Assembly: GCA_037954665.1 (NCBI GenBank)
Contig: JBBMOL010000038.1
Span: 1,798,001 to 1,862,000 of the forward strand
Direction of reading: 5' to 3'
Origin: Laguncularia racemosa
Lineage: Eukaryota > Streptophyta > Magnoliopsida > Myrtales > Combretaceae
DNA: 64,000 nucleotides
Shown: positions 33,541 through 44,215 of the stretch, one piece after another
Layout of the letters: every line of letters begins with the position of its first letter
How positions within the stretch are numbered: the stretch's first letter is position 1
Notes under the pieces: generated by a model
Seen by the model: the letters and a program-made list of their open reading frames with translations, nothing else
Told to the model about the DNA's origin: nothing
Database searches by the model: none
Made by a program: the position numbers and the translations under genes

Positions 33541-34211
33541 TAATGGTCTTCATGTTGCTGCAAAGTGATATTGTTCACCTACCACACCCCCCACCCCTAC
33601 CCCCCACAACACCACCCTCAAGTTGGAGCCTGATAAATGCTTAACTTGAAATAAGTGTAATGAAATTGTTGAGATGTTGGAAGTTTAGTGAGGATGCCAA
33701 CTATCTATTGTGTTGATGGAATATGAACAGGAGAAATAAAGCCCTAAGAGACATGATGGCAAATGAAATGTGTGTTAAGATCAATATGTTTTATTCTATT
33801 GTGTAAGCAAAGATTATGAGAGTTTAGGTTAGTTGATTTGTTGTCACAAAATAATTTAATAGGAGAGGAAACAGGTATGCAAAGATCTTAGATGATGTAA
33901 GAAGTCCATAGCAGTTCCTTTATAGTAGAAGTCATGCTACGATATTCGACTTCTGTTGAAGAGGTACTAATAATGTTATGTTTCTTTGATTTCCATAAGA
34001 TAAGAGCATTGCCAAGCATAATACAAAAGCCTGAAACAAATCGATGATCAAATGTAGAAGAGGCCCAATCAGCATCAGAAAAACTATATAGTGTCAAAGG
34101 ATTATTGGCTAGGTAAATTAAACCAAGCCCGAAAGTTCCTTTGAGATAATTATGAACATGGTAGGTAGCTTGTAAATGAGGCTGACAAGGACATGAGAGA
34201 AGTTGATGCAC
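33540..34211 (-). pseudogene. Ty1/copia RNase H and polyprotein C-terminus, minus copy
   Basis: From 34211 down: the RNase H end of a copia polyprotein with YLKGTFGLGLIYLANNP, SFSDADWASSTFDHRFVSGF, LILWKSKKHNIIS, STEVEYRSM and KELLWTSYI, then a degenerate tail (THFICHHV, PVHIPST) and a stop context at about 33610. A C-rich plus strand at 33578-33616 is the polypurine tract, and the LTR start TGAACAATATCAC is at 33577 (minus). Only about 40 bases of this LTR are recognisable. The copia RNase H Asp in SDADWA is kept. Confidence 0.82.
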
Positions 34212-34600
34212 ATTTCATTCACCATCATGTCTATCAAGGCTTTGTTTCTCCTATTCATATTCCATCTACATAACAAATAGCAGACATCTTCACTAAACTT
34301 CTCATATCTGAACAATTTCATTATGCTTGTTCCAAGTTAGGCCTTTTTTAGGCCCCAACTTAAGAGGGGGAGGGGGGTGAACAATATCACTCTATAGTAG
34401 CACAAAGACTAGCAATAGTGACACAAAGACCAATAGTAGCAACATGAATAGCAACAGCAACAACATGAAGACTAACAATAATAAAAAAATTAGTAGCAGC
34501 ATTTTAGAATAACATATGAAGTCCTACAGTAATATTCTAAGAGTACACACAAATAGAGCAACAACACATGCATAGTAATAATTGTAGTGGAACACATAAG
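34203..34600 (+). pseudogene. Ty1/copia polyprotein end, polypurine tract and LTR start, plus copy
   Basis: The plus strand encodes HFIHHHVYQGFVSPIHIPST then IADIFTKLL and SEQFHYACSKLGLF, the end of a copia polyprotein. A polypurine tract at 34362-34377 (AAGAGGGGGAGGGGGG) precedes the LTR start TGAACAATATCACTC at 34378. The LTR shows several AGCAA.A..GACACAAAGAC-like repeats. It belongs to the same family as the minus copy and points away from it. Confidence 0.75.
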
Positions 34601-35589
34601 ACAAATTTACCTTTTACAGTATATCTATTAGTTAAAATTAGTTATATAATTAGATAGTAGAATTAGTATAATAAGTCTTTAGGTAATTTTTAGATGTTAA
34701 TAATGTCTTCTTCACGATGTTTACAACATAAAAAATATATAAAAGTAAAAATCCGAATTTGATGAGATATTTATTGCTTTTTATTTGTGTTACTAGCATA
34801 ATAGTTTCTATGATGTATATTTTTACCTTTCTGTCGATAAAGGTTCTTTTTTTAAAAGGAAAATTTTAATAGAGTTTCTTTCAAATATTTCTCTTAAATT
34901 GTTTTTCCTTACTTCGAAAAGCCTTTTTTATTTTAAATAAAACTTCCAATTGACTTTTATTTTTTAAGAAAAAAAATTAGATTTTTTAGTTTTTTATACA
35001 AAAAAAGGGTTTTTAGAAAATTTTAATTAAAAAAGAAAAATGGCTAAAAATGTAAAGTTAACATTTTTTAAAAATACAATAAACCAACAAAACTAAAGCT
35101 TTTATAGATAAAAAAAAAAAAAACTACATTGGCTTGATCCCTAGCTAACAAGTATATAAGCACTTTGGGTGCTTTAAAAATGGAAAACAAACTTTGTTTT
35201 TTTGTTTTTTGAAAAGTGAAACTATTTTATGAAAAAAGCATAAAAAAGAAGGAACCCTAAAGGACTTTTAATTATTTTTAGAAATTCTTTAGTGGAAACT
35301 TTAAAGGTTTTAATAAGTTAGCCTTTGATCTATAATCTTTGGTTTCCATTTCTTTTCTCAAAATTATTTAAAAAAAAAAAAAGACTAGTGACTAAAATTA
35401 ATGTTTATCCACTCATAAACCTTAATTTTACACTTATTGCTAACATAAGTCGAGTGGCAACTCCATTTTTAAGTTTTTTTTAATAATAAAACTTTTCCTT
35501 AATTTGGTCAAGAGACTTATGTTGAGTGAGCTAGGCATAATGTAAGCCTAATTGAGGAATAGGGAAACTCGAATTTAAGCTTGACAAAT
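34601..35589 (+). repeat. Putative LTR of a Tat/Ogre-like element
   Basis: A very A/T-rich region without frames. It is inferred to be LTR sequence because a Tat/Ogre-like primer site follows at 35590 and ORF1 and gag of that lineage follow on the same strand. The left boundary is not fixed, and the matching 3' LTR was not found. Confidence 0.3.
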
Positions 35590-35604
35590 TAGTGACTCCG
35601 CAGG
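35590..35604 (+). other. Possible Tat/Ogre primer-binding site
   Basis: TAGTGACTCCGCAGG resembles the TGGCGACTCC(G/A)C primer sites of Tat/Ogre elements; a second related phrase, CGAGTGGCAACTCC, lies at about 35451-35464. Both have mismatches. Confidence 0.35.
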
Positions 35605-36299
35605 GCACCGAGTGGGTTAGCTATAAGGTAATTTTCAAAAATAATTTTAAAGGCCTTCATTTTTTTCTTTTTAGAAATAAAGTATCTTTATTGTAAATTT
35701 TTTTTTCTTATACATAGTTGTGCTAATTAGGTGTTGATGGTGTGGAAGAAAACAAAGAAAGGCCTAATGGCCTAATCTTAAGGGGAATTGGTTTGAAAAG
35801 AAAGATCTGTTTTAGATATTGTCAGGATTAGACCATTTTAAGAACCTAAGAAAGGAAGCCATTGTGTAACCATTTAGGAGTTATGGCATAACCACCTTTC
35901 GTTGGTGATTAGGCTACCTCACTATTGCTTTAATATGGCCTAGGATTCATTTCATTGAGAATGTATGAGGCCACAAAGCTTGAGGATCTATAGAACCTAC
36001 CCCATTCCCTTCATGATTATGTACTAGATAATAGGATATAGTGTAGCATGACAAAGAAAGAGTTGTACTTTTAATTGATACTCTAATGTGTCATAGTACT
36101 TTGTAAGATATGTAAATTTCTATGCACATAAACTTTAGTGTAAGCTTTGTTTTTAAATTTTTGTTTTTTATAATTTGAAGAAAAGAAGAATGGTAAGTTC
36201 ATTAAATGCTCAGCTTCCTTTCGTTTAAGAGATCCACATTGAGTAGCCCATGGACCTTGAGCCCTTCCTAGCACATTGGTTTAACTAGTTCAACCTAGA
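35605..36299 (+). other. Leader region of the Tat/Ogre-like element
   Basis: No frame of its own. The antisense stretch at 36083-36274 has no recognisable motif. Confidence 0.3.
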
Positions 36300-36936
36300 T
36301 CATCAACAATTCATCATCACCAAGATGGGCCTAGCACTTTCCCTAATGAATATCTAGCCTAACAAGACCCTGATGTAGGCCTTAGCCCATTTTTGGAGCC
36401 CAAAGCCTTCTTCCTTCTTATTTAACATAAATATGCTCAACCCCACTATTGAAGAGTATACCCAACTAGTCTGAGCTCCTCCATGCACTAAAGGCATAGC
36501 AATTCTAAACCTTAGAGCTACACCAACAAACACCTTTACTAAGTTTTTGGGGGTACGAAGGACTGAAGTGGCTTGAGCCCTTAATGAGTGTAGTTGAAAA
36601 ACCAGAAGATTATCAACCTTCTATGATTGGTTTAAAAGCCCATTAGATTATAAAAAACACAAGGCCATATTCAATGGTAGCTTTGAAGTATGGAAAGAGA
36701 ACCAAATCAATACATTTATCCTAATTGCATTTGGAACCATTCTGTTTCCCAATAGGCTTTCACATGTTCATTTTCGAGTGGTGAAGTTAGTAGCCCAACT
36801 CTTGGCTAGAAAGTCATATATTCCAGCCCTTTTAGTAGTGCGAATTCATTCCTTGAATATTTTGAAGCAAAGAAGCCATAGACATTTGAAGGGAAGCTTG
36901 ATGCTATTTATCATTTAGTTTACTAGTCATAACAAG
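36300..36936 (+). pseudogene. ORF1 of a Tat/Ogre-like element, first part
   Basis: Broken plus-strand coding: LNPTIEEYTQLV, TFTKFLGVRRTEVA, STFYDWFKSPLDYKKHKAIF, GSFEVWKENQINTFILIAFG, TILFPNRLSHVHFRVVKLVA. The order (T.EEY, then W..F.ILIFG..LFP) fits the ORF1-type protein upstream of gag in Tat/Ogre elements, often annotated as a plant domain of unknown function. Stops are TAG or TGA. It is interrupted at 36936 by element D and resumes at 48026. Confidence 0.55.
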
Positions 36937-37105
36937 TGATGTGCCTAAAACCAAGATTAAGCACATACAAAAACCAATTTGAAAGACAATCAAACAATGT
37001 CAATTAAACTAGTCTCAATCACATGGACAATGCCGTCAATTTCCAATTAATATAACCAATTCTTCAATTATGATGTGTTTGAATCTTAAATCCAAATATG
37101 ATATA

Positions 37106-37117
37106 GCTCTGATACCA
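37106..37117 (-). other. Second primer-site copy inside the 3' LTR of D
   Basis: The minus strand reads TGGTATCAGAGC, six bases from an LTR-type start at 37124. The same arrangement occurs at 42561-42578 in the other LTR, so it was part of the LTR when D inserted. Confidence 0.8.
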
Positions 37118-37260
37118 AAAAGATGATGTGCCTAAATCCACTTGGAAGCACAATCAAAAGACTCAAGAAAAAAATCTCAAGTCTCATACAAAAACCGGTT
37201 CACCAAGGAAGCAATTCACGTGACACCTTTGTAGATTTTGATGGAAAATGTTGTTCAAAT

Positions 37261-38957
37261 CATGGTTGTCAAAATCGCGTTTCAACTCGTACGATCCCAC
37301 GTTTTTACGAGTTTACATATACAATCCCAGTTAACTCACATACAAAATCGGAAAGGATCAAAATCGGAGTAAAATCGCGATTTTGAACAATAAAATCGTT
37401 CAAAATCGCGATTCTGCACGTTTCTACTAATTCCACACAATTATCTAATTGCAGGCTTAAATCCATTCGGATCGGATCCAAGCCTAGCCCAGCCCAACCC
37501 AGCCCAGCCCAATTGGCAACCCAGCACATCCTTTGCAATTTCCGGCTTGCTGCTGCTACTGTTCCTGTATGTTGAAGAGAGACAGTGAAAAGCGACGAGA
37601 GAGGAGAAGTGAGCCAGCAATCCTTCGTTCCACATCCACTTCCACACTGAGCAGTGAGCTGATTTTATACTTGATACTATCAGAACAAAGAACACCGAGC
37701 AGCGAGCCAGCGATCCTTTTTCTTTCGTAGATGAGTGAGCGCAACGAAGCAGCGATCGTTCTTGCAGCAGGCTACCCGCCACCAAGTTGAGATCCATCTT
37801 CATAGACGCGAGTTTTGTGTTAGGTATGACTTGTATGACTATACTTGTACTTGTACAGTTGTAATGTAGTGTATCATGGGAATTTTTATGCATGTGAGTT
37901 GTGATTGTGAATGGGTATTTGAATGGGTTGATGGCTTTCAAGGCCGTGCCTTCAACCATGTGTACTTCTGTTCTGTGTATTTTCCAAGCTCAACACACGG
38001 CCGTGCCGTCAACCGTGTGCTCAACCGTGTGTACTTATGTATATTTTCCAAGCTCAGCACACGACCGTGCCTTCAACCGTGTGTTCAACCGTGTGTACTT
38101 CTATGTATTTTCCAAGCTCAAGACACAGTCGTGCCTTCAACCGTGTGTTAAACCGTGTGTGCTTTTGTGGGCGTGTTTCCTTGACACACGGCCGTGCTCT
38201 TGCCTTGTTCCTTCCAAAAAGCATTTTTCTTCGTGTTTTCTTATCTTATCCGATCTCAATCCAAGTTGATATCCCATCCAAATGTATTATGTGCTTAAAT
38301 ATCAATGAAGCCAATTCCAGAGAAACTTAATCCTTCATACAAGTTGCATTTGGAGGGTTTAGGTTGAGCATGTGGTGTGCTAAGTTATATTGTTATAATT
38401 TGGAAATGGGATTATATTACTTAGTTATAAATTTATAATATACTCATTTTTCTAGCTTTATGGAATGTAAAGCTTGTTACCCCTTATGTTTTGCTTTCCT
38501 TTTCTTGATGATGATTTAAAGAAAACCTTTATAGTTATTTTTCTTGCTATCTCTTCTAGTTGTAAATTGTAATTAGTAATTACTTGTTACATCTTACATG
38601 AGCATGAGCATGAGCAATTTACTTTATATATGTAATTTGTGAATATGTAATAGTACTTTATAGTTTATAGTTTCTAGTTTTCTACTTTCTACCATAGCTC
38701 TCTTTACTCCTTTTTTCTTTTTTTTTTTCTTACAGGATTTTAAGTATCGATTGAGTTAAAATGTCATCTTCCAAATCATCTAGAGAGAATTCGAAAAGAA
38801 AGAATTCACTTGGAAGTAGATCTGATGTAGGTTGGGGGCATGAAATTGATGTAGACAACAATGGGAAAAAAGTTAAATGTAAGTATTGTAATAAAGTTGT
38901 TAGTGGAGGCATTTACAGATTCAAGAATCACTTGGGGTGTACGCGTAAAGATGTAGA
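37261..38957 (+). mobile_element. hAT element, truncated copy in the left LTR
   Basis: The left 1.7 kb of the hAT element: terminal repeat CATGGTTGTCAAAATCGCG, the minisatellite region, and the transposase start through the BED finger up to RKDV. It then joins LTR sequence at a GTAGA microhomology (38953-38957). The joined segment (38953-38982) repeats the 30 bases that precede the element at 37231-37260, ending in GTTCAAAT. It is nearly identical to 42716-44412, with a few transitions. Confidence 0.88.
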
Positions 38958-39796
38958 TTTTGATGGAAAATGTTGTTCAAATGATTTAATTGTAATCTCT
39001 ATTGGTAACATTAACCAAGTAACCACAATAAGGATTGAAATATCACGTGGAAATCAGATCAAAGAAAGCAACAAACCAATGAAATCCACTTTTCCTTTCA
39101 ATCACAAATTCACGCCAACAATAAAAATGAAGTATGTAATTCAAGTGTTCAAGGGAACAATCAATCTTACAAGATTGTTGTCCACGAAATAGAACCAAAA
39201 ATATGTCCAAGAAAGATCCAAATCTACCTTAGATATAACTCACTAGAGAAGAAATGAACATACAACAAAGTTGAATTGATATGACTCACAATTCACTTTC
39301 ATCGCACTCGCCACAATTCCAATTCTTGGGTTGAAATTGATAAGAGTTTGGAACTAAGGAAAGAACCCTAATTCACACGTGAAATGTGTCTCTCAAATCT
39401 GTAAAAATTGGCCTCCTCAAACCCTCTCTTAAGCAAGTATTTATACTTGCTACTCTTAGAATTAAAAAGTGATCAAAATTACAAGTTTGCCACTTTTAAG
39501 GTGGTTAGCCCTAAGTGATAATTACAAGGAAATAAAAGTGTCCCAAAACCAAAATACAACCAAAATAGTTCATAAAAGAAGAAATATATAAAAGAAATGG
39601 TCTTCAAGATGCTGGTCTTCTATAGGATCCATCGACCTAGCTCATCGCCGGTTTAGGTCGGTCCATGGATAACCCACAAGTTGAGTTTGAGGGAGTTTGT
39701 CCATTGCCTTATAAAATATGATAAGTGTGCCTGTTGGAAAACACAATACAAGAATAATAGAAAAGAGGTTAATATATAAATAATTCTGGGGTCGAT

Positions 39797-41269
39797 CTAC
39801 TCAAAATGGGCCTTCATCGCCAAGATTTGAAATCCTTTAGTTCTTGCCCTAATGATAGCTTTTGTCGGATTTTTATTCCTATCATCTCCTTGGGCCTCAA
39901 AAAGATTTATCCTCAAATCTAGCAGATCAAATGCAATGGAGACTTTCTTTTCTCCTAGCAATCTATCTAAAGAAGTATCTCTGCAAAATCCCAATATCTA
40001 AAATACTATAAGTGGTGATTGTTTTCTCTTCTCCATTTCCAAGATGTATCTCATCTGCAACACAAATAATGACCCATTATCCACTGTGGTGTCCCCTATC
40101 TCAACCTATTTCATTGATATTGTATCCTCCTTTTCTAACTCATATGTATGTCGCTGATCCTCAAGGTCTTCCAGTGGTTGGCCCAACTACTCATTGCCCT
40201 CTGAGACCTCTGAAGGTGAACACAAATGTCTCTGAACATTCTGGCCCTCTAGTGATAGACTCATCTAACTCTGATCCTCAGAATACTCCAATGGTGTACT
40301 TAACTGCTCGTGAACCTCTAATGTCTCTGAAGGAGAACATAACTGACCTTGAACAGTTTGGTTCCCTAGTAGTCTGCTCCTAGTAACCTAGAATGAATAG
40401 GATTGCCTCTGTTTTTCCACTTTCAAGGCTAATTGTATAGCCTCATCAAGTGTACTATATCTCTGAAGCTCAACTACGTAAGCTATCTCATACTTCAATC
40501 TTGATACAAAACGTGCTAGGGTTTGTTCAGGTGGTTCAACTGATCCACATCTGATCACTAGTGTCTCAAACTCCTGTACATAGTCATCCACTATTTTACC
40601 CCCCTGTCTCAGTGTTTGAAGATACATAAATAACTCATGCCTATAGTGTTTCGATACAAACCTATTCCTCAAAACTCATTTCATGTCTCTCCAAGTGTGT
40701 ATTTCGGTCTCTCCATCCCTTCACCTGCTGATCACCGTATTCTTCCACCATAAAGCGGCATACCTTGTGAACTTTACGGCTATGAGATGTACCCGGGAGT
40801 CTTCATCAATCTCATAACACATGAAAAGACTCTCAACTTGGTCTTCCTAGTCTAAGTAATCATCAGCGGAACCCCTACCATCAAATGAAGGCATCTATAG
40901 CTTCACATACTCTAATCCTTGAGGTGGTCTAAATTCCATGTCTAGGTATGGATTAACCCCACAATTATCATCTCTGTCTTCCTTAAGAGCATGATAATCT
41001 CCTTATACTCTTCTCACCAAATTTCCTCTAACTTGCCCTTCTCTCTGGACATTCTGAGGAGCTACTGTAGGTAGTGCCTGAAGGTTTGCCACAGGTGGTG
41101 GTGGTAATGTCATCCTATCAATCCTTGTTGCTAATGTAGCAACAATTGTGGTAAGGTCTTGAAGTTGTTCATCTAAAGTTCTTCCATTTGTATTTCGATG
41201 ACTTGGTCTACTACCCACTTGGCTATTGGCCTCATTACCAATGCCCCCATTCACACTATCATTTGACAT
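39797..41269 (-). pseudogene. Gag fused in frame to the pol C-terminal motif (element D)
   Basis: One reading phase runs from MSNDSVNGGIGNE (41269) for about 490 codons, broken by roughly ten nonsense codons and no frameshift. Order: N-terminal helix (LQDLTTIVATLATRID), proline-rich part, gag core (PSFDGRGSADDYLD, HLIAVKFTRYAALWW, FVSKHYRHELFMYLQTLRQG, EYEI-type VVELQRYSTLDEA), then a Q/E/S/P-rich segment with two repeats (SPSE...EQL..PLE...EDQ), and DLRINLFEAQGDDRN directly before the LTR. Protease, RT, RNase H and integrase are absent. The end runs into the LTR with RARTKG. Confidence 0.75.
40145..40370 (-). repeat. Two-copy tandem repeat inside the gag fusion
   Basis: Two copies of about 115 bases. 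The peptide of each has the shape (Q)NVQ..LCSPSE...E..EQL..PLE..EDQ. The copies are diverged but collinear. No similar segment was noticed in element C. Confidence 0.65.
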
Positions 41270-42373
41270 GTTTGTGGATGCGATTTATTTGAAGTACAAA
41301 TATAATCTCAAATAACTGTAGCACACTCCCTTCACTTCACCACGTCACAATAACACGTTTGGATAACAACATACACACTTGTATACCCACAGTGCAATAA
41401 GTCACCAATGCAACAAATACTTCTTATCACTTCAAGTATAGTAGAATAAGTAAAGCACAAATATATACTTCTAAGTAGTTCAGATATTGAATTCAACTAA
41501 GCAAGTGTTTAAGTAACAATACTCAATAACTTTCACACTTAAATGCTTATATTTGAATTTCAAACTTCACTACTTAACTTCCTTAATTAGCCATGGTTCA
41601 CACTCACACTTTATCTTAATGTGCAGCACCTTACTCCACATAACTCCACAAATTTACACCACCACACACACCTCAATCACGATGCACTCAATTCACCAAT
41701 AATTCCCATGGCAACGACAACAAGTTGCACTCCACTTCCACGGCAATGATAACAAATGGCTACAACAACAAATACACTCCACTTCCACGACAATAATAAC
41801 AAAATATACTTCACTTTCCACAAGTTCTAACCGCAACTCACAACAAAATAGGCAGCAACTCAAATTTGAAATTCAAATCACTTCACTAATTGCAAGCCTT
41901 CTCCAATTGGTAAGTAATGAATTCAAATTCAAATAGCACTCATTAACTCCCACAAATTAATGGAATGTGTTTGAATTCAAATAGATTCCTTACTAATCAA
42001 ACTCAATGCAAATCTGTAAATTGCACTCCTCCAATTCAGAATTACACAATGGAAGTCACAACAACAACCTACATAACCTCCTTCATGCCACAACTAGTCA
42101 CGGCAAGAACAAGGTATTTTTTTTTTCAAGCTCACACAATTGTTGAATTAACAACACTTCAATTCTTCCTTCCTTCCACGAAAATTATTAATCACAAAAT
42201 GATACAACAACCTTCCCAATCCAACTCTAACAAGCAGCAAATCAAAATTCCAACTAAGGTAATTTCGCAAGTCACAAACTACACAACACAATTGCGGTTC
42301 ACAATTTGATTAACCTTAATTGAAGATGAATATCACAAAATCAAATAACCATAAATCCCTTCTCTCAACATGA
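41270..42373 (-). other. Leader of element D
   Basis: A/C-rich on the plus strand, noncoding, between the gag start and the primer site. The plus-strand open stretch at 41965-42309 is antisense and has no recognisable motif. Confidence 0.6.
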
Positions 42374-42385
42374 GCTCTGATACCA
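42374..42385 (-). other. Primer-binding site of element D
   Basis: The minus strand reads TGGTATCAGAGC, six bases from the 5' LTR end at 42392. Confidence 0.9.
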
Positions 42386-42715
42386 AAAAGATGATGTGCC
42401 TAAAACCAAGATTAAGCACATACAAAAACCAATTTGAAAGACAATTAAACAATGTCAATCAAACTAGTCTCAATCACATGAATAATGTCGTCAATTTCCA
42501 ATGAATATAACCAATTCTTCAATTATGATGTGTTTGAATCTTAAATCCAAATATGATATAGCTCTGATACCAAAAAGATGATGTGCCTAAATCCACTTGG
42601 AAGCACAATCAAAAGACTCAAGAAAAAAATCTCAAGTCTCATACAAAAACCGGTTCACCAAGGAAGCAATTCACGTGACACCTTTGTAGATTTTGATGGA
42701 AAATGTTGTTCAAAT

Positions 42716-42734
42716 CATGGTTGTCAAAATCGCG
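42716..42734 (+). repeat. hAT left terminal inverted repeat
   Basis: CATGGTTGTCAAAATCGCG. Its inner part TCAAAATCGCG recurs about 130 bases further in, next to an inverted copy, giving a subterminal hairpin (about 42830-42866). Confidence 0.9.
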
Positions 42735-43429
42735 TTTCAACTCGTACGATCCCACGTTTTTACAAGTTTACATATACAATCCCAGTTAACTCACATACAA
42801 AATCGGAAAGGATCAAAATCGGAGTAAAATCACGATTTTGAACAGTAAAATCGTTCAAAATCGCGATTCTGCACGTTTCTACTAATTCCACACAATTATC
42901 CAATTGCAGGCTTAAATCCATTCGGATCGGATCCAAGCCCAGCCCAGCCCAACCCAGCCCAGCCCAATCGGCAACCCAGCACATCCTTTGCAATTTCCGG
43001 CTTGCTGCTGCTACTATTCCTGTATGTTGAAGAGAGACAGTGAAAAGCGACGAGAGAGGAGAAGCGAGCCAGCAATCCTTCGTTCCACATCCACTTCCAC
43101 ACTGAGCAGTGAGCTGATTTTATACTTGATACTATCAGAACAAAGAACACCGAGCAGCGAGCCAGCGATCCTTTTTCCTTCATAGATGAGTGAGCGCAAC
43201 GAAGCAGCGATCGTTCTTGCAGCAGGCTACCCACCACCAAGTTGAGATCCATCTTCATAGACGCGAGTTTTGTGTTAGGTATGACTTGTATGACTATACT
43301 TGTACTTGTACAGTTGTAATGTAGTGTATCATGGGAATTTTTATGCATGTGAGTTGTGATTGTGAATGGGTATTTGAATGGGTTGATGGCTTTCAAGGCC
43401 GTGCCTTCAACCATGTGTACTTCTGTTCT

Positions 43430-43650
43430 GTGTATTTTCCAAGCTCAACACACGGCCGTGCCTTCAACCGTGTGCTCAACCGTGTGTACTTCTGTGTATT
43501 TTCCAAGCTCAGCACACGATCGTGCCTTCAACCGTGTGTTCAACCGTGTGTACTTCTATGTATTTTCCAAGCTCAAGACACAGTCGTGCCTTCAACCGTG
43601 TGTTAAACCGTGTGTGCTTTTATGGGCGTGTTTCCTTGACACACGGCCGT
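43430..43650. repeat. 64-bp minisatellite in the hAT 5' region
   Basis: About three units of 64 bases, each with CAACACACGGCCGTGCC, then CAACCGTGTGT and TGTATTTTCCAAGCTC. The copy in the left LTR lies at 37975-38195. The units carry ACACGGCCGTG palindromes like those of the Athila element. The two overlapping plus frames across it are repeat artefacts. Confidence 0.8.
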
Positions 43651-44215
43651 GCTCTTCCCCTGTTCCTTCCAAAAAGCATTTTTCTTCGTGTTTTCTTATC
43701 TTATCCGATCTCAATCCAAGTTGATATCCCATCCAAATGTATTATGTGCTTAAATATCAATGAAGCCAATTCCAGAGAAACTTAATCCTTCATACAAGTT
43801 GCATTTGGAGGGTTTAGGTTGAGCATGTGGTGTGCTAAGTTATATTGTTATAATTTGGAAATGGGATTATATTACTTAGTTATAAATTTATAATATACTC
43901 ATTTTTCTAGCTTTATGGAATGTAAAGCTTGTTACCCCTTATGTTTTTCTTTCCTTTTCTTGATGATGATTTAAAGAAAACCTTTATAGTTATTTTTCTT
44001 GCTATCTCTTCTAGTTGTAAATTGTAATTAGTAATTACTTGTTACATCTTACATGAGCATGAGCATGAGCAATTTACTTTATATATGTAATTTGTGAATA
44101 TGTAATAGTACTTTATAGTTTATAGTTTCTAGTTTTCTACTTTCTACCATAGCTCTCTTTACTCCTTTTTTCTTTTTTTTTTTCTTACAGGATTTTAAGT
44201 ATCGATTGAGTTAAA

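Larger units (their letters stand above)
36937..39884 (-). repeat. 3' LTR of element D, composite
   Basis: TGATGTGCCTAAAACC to TTATTCCTATCA in plus order. It consists of a 187-base outer block that ends in a primer-site-like GCTCTGATACCA, a second LTR start at 37124, the hAT fragment 37261-38957, and the remaining LTR with the TATA palindrome at 39432-39451. Confidence 0.85.

Noticed and set aside
37441..37959. 172-codon minus-strand frame, duplicated at 42896-43414
   Set aside because: It lies antisense in the hAT 5' region across the minisatellite. It is present twice only because the hAT is in both LTRs, and the copies differ without signs of coding constraint.
37876..38330. Cys-rich plus frames over the 64-bp repeats (also 43331-43785)
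   Set aside because: The frames are produced by the tandem repeat itself; no domain or conserved start.
40012..40383. 123-codon plus frame
   Set aside because: The opposite strand is in phase with gag and carries the repeat; this frame is its shadow.
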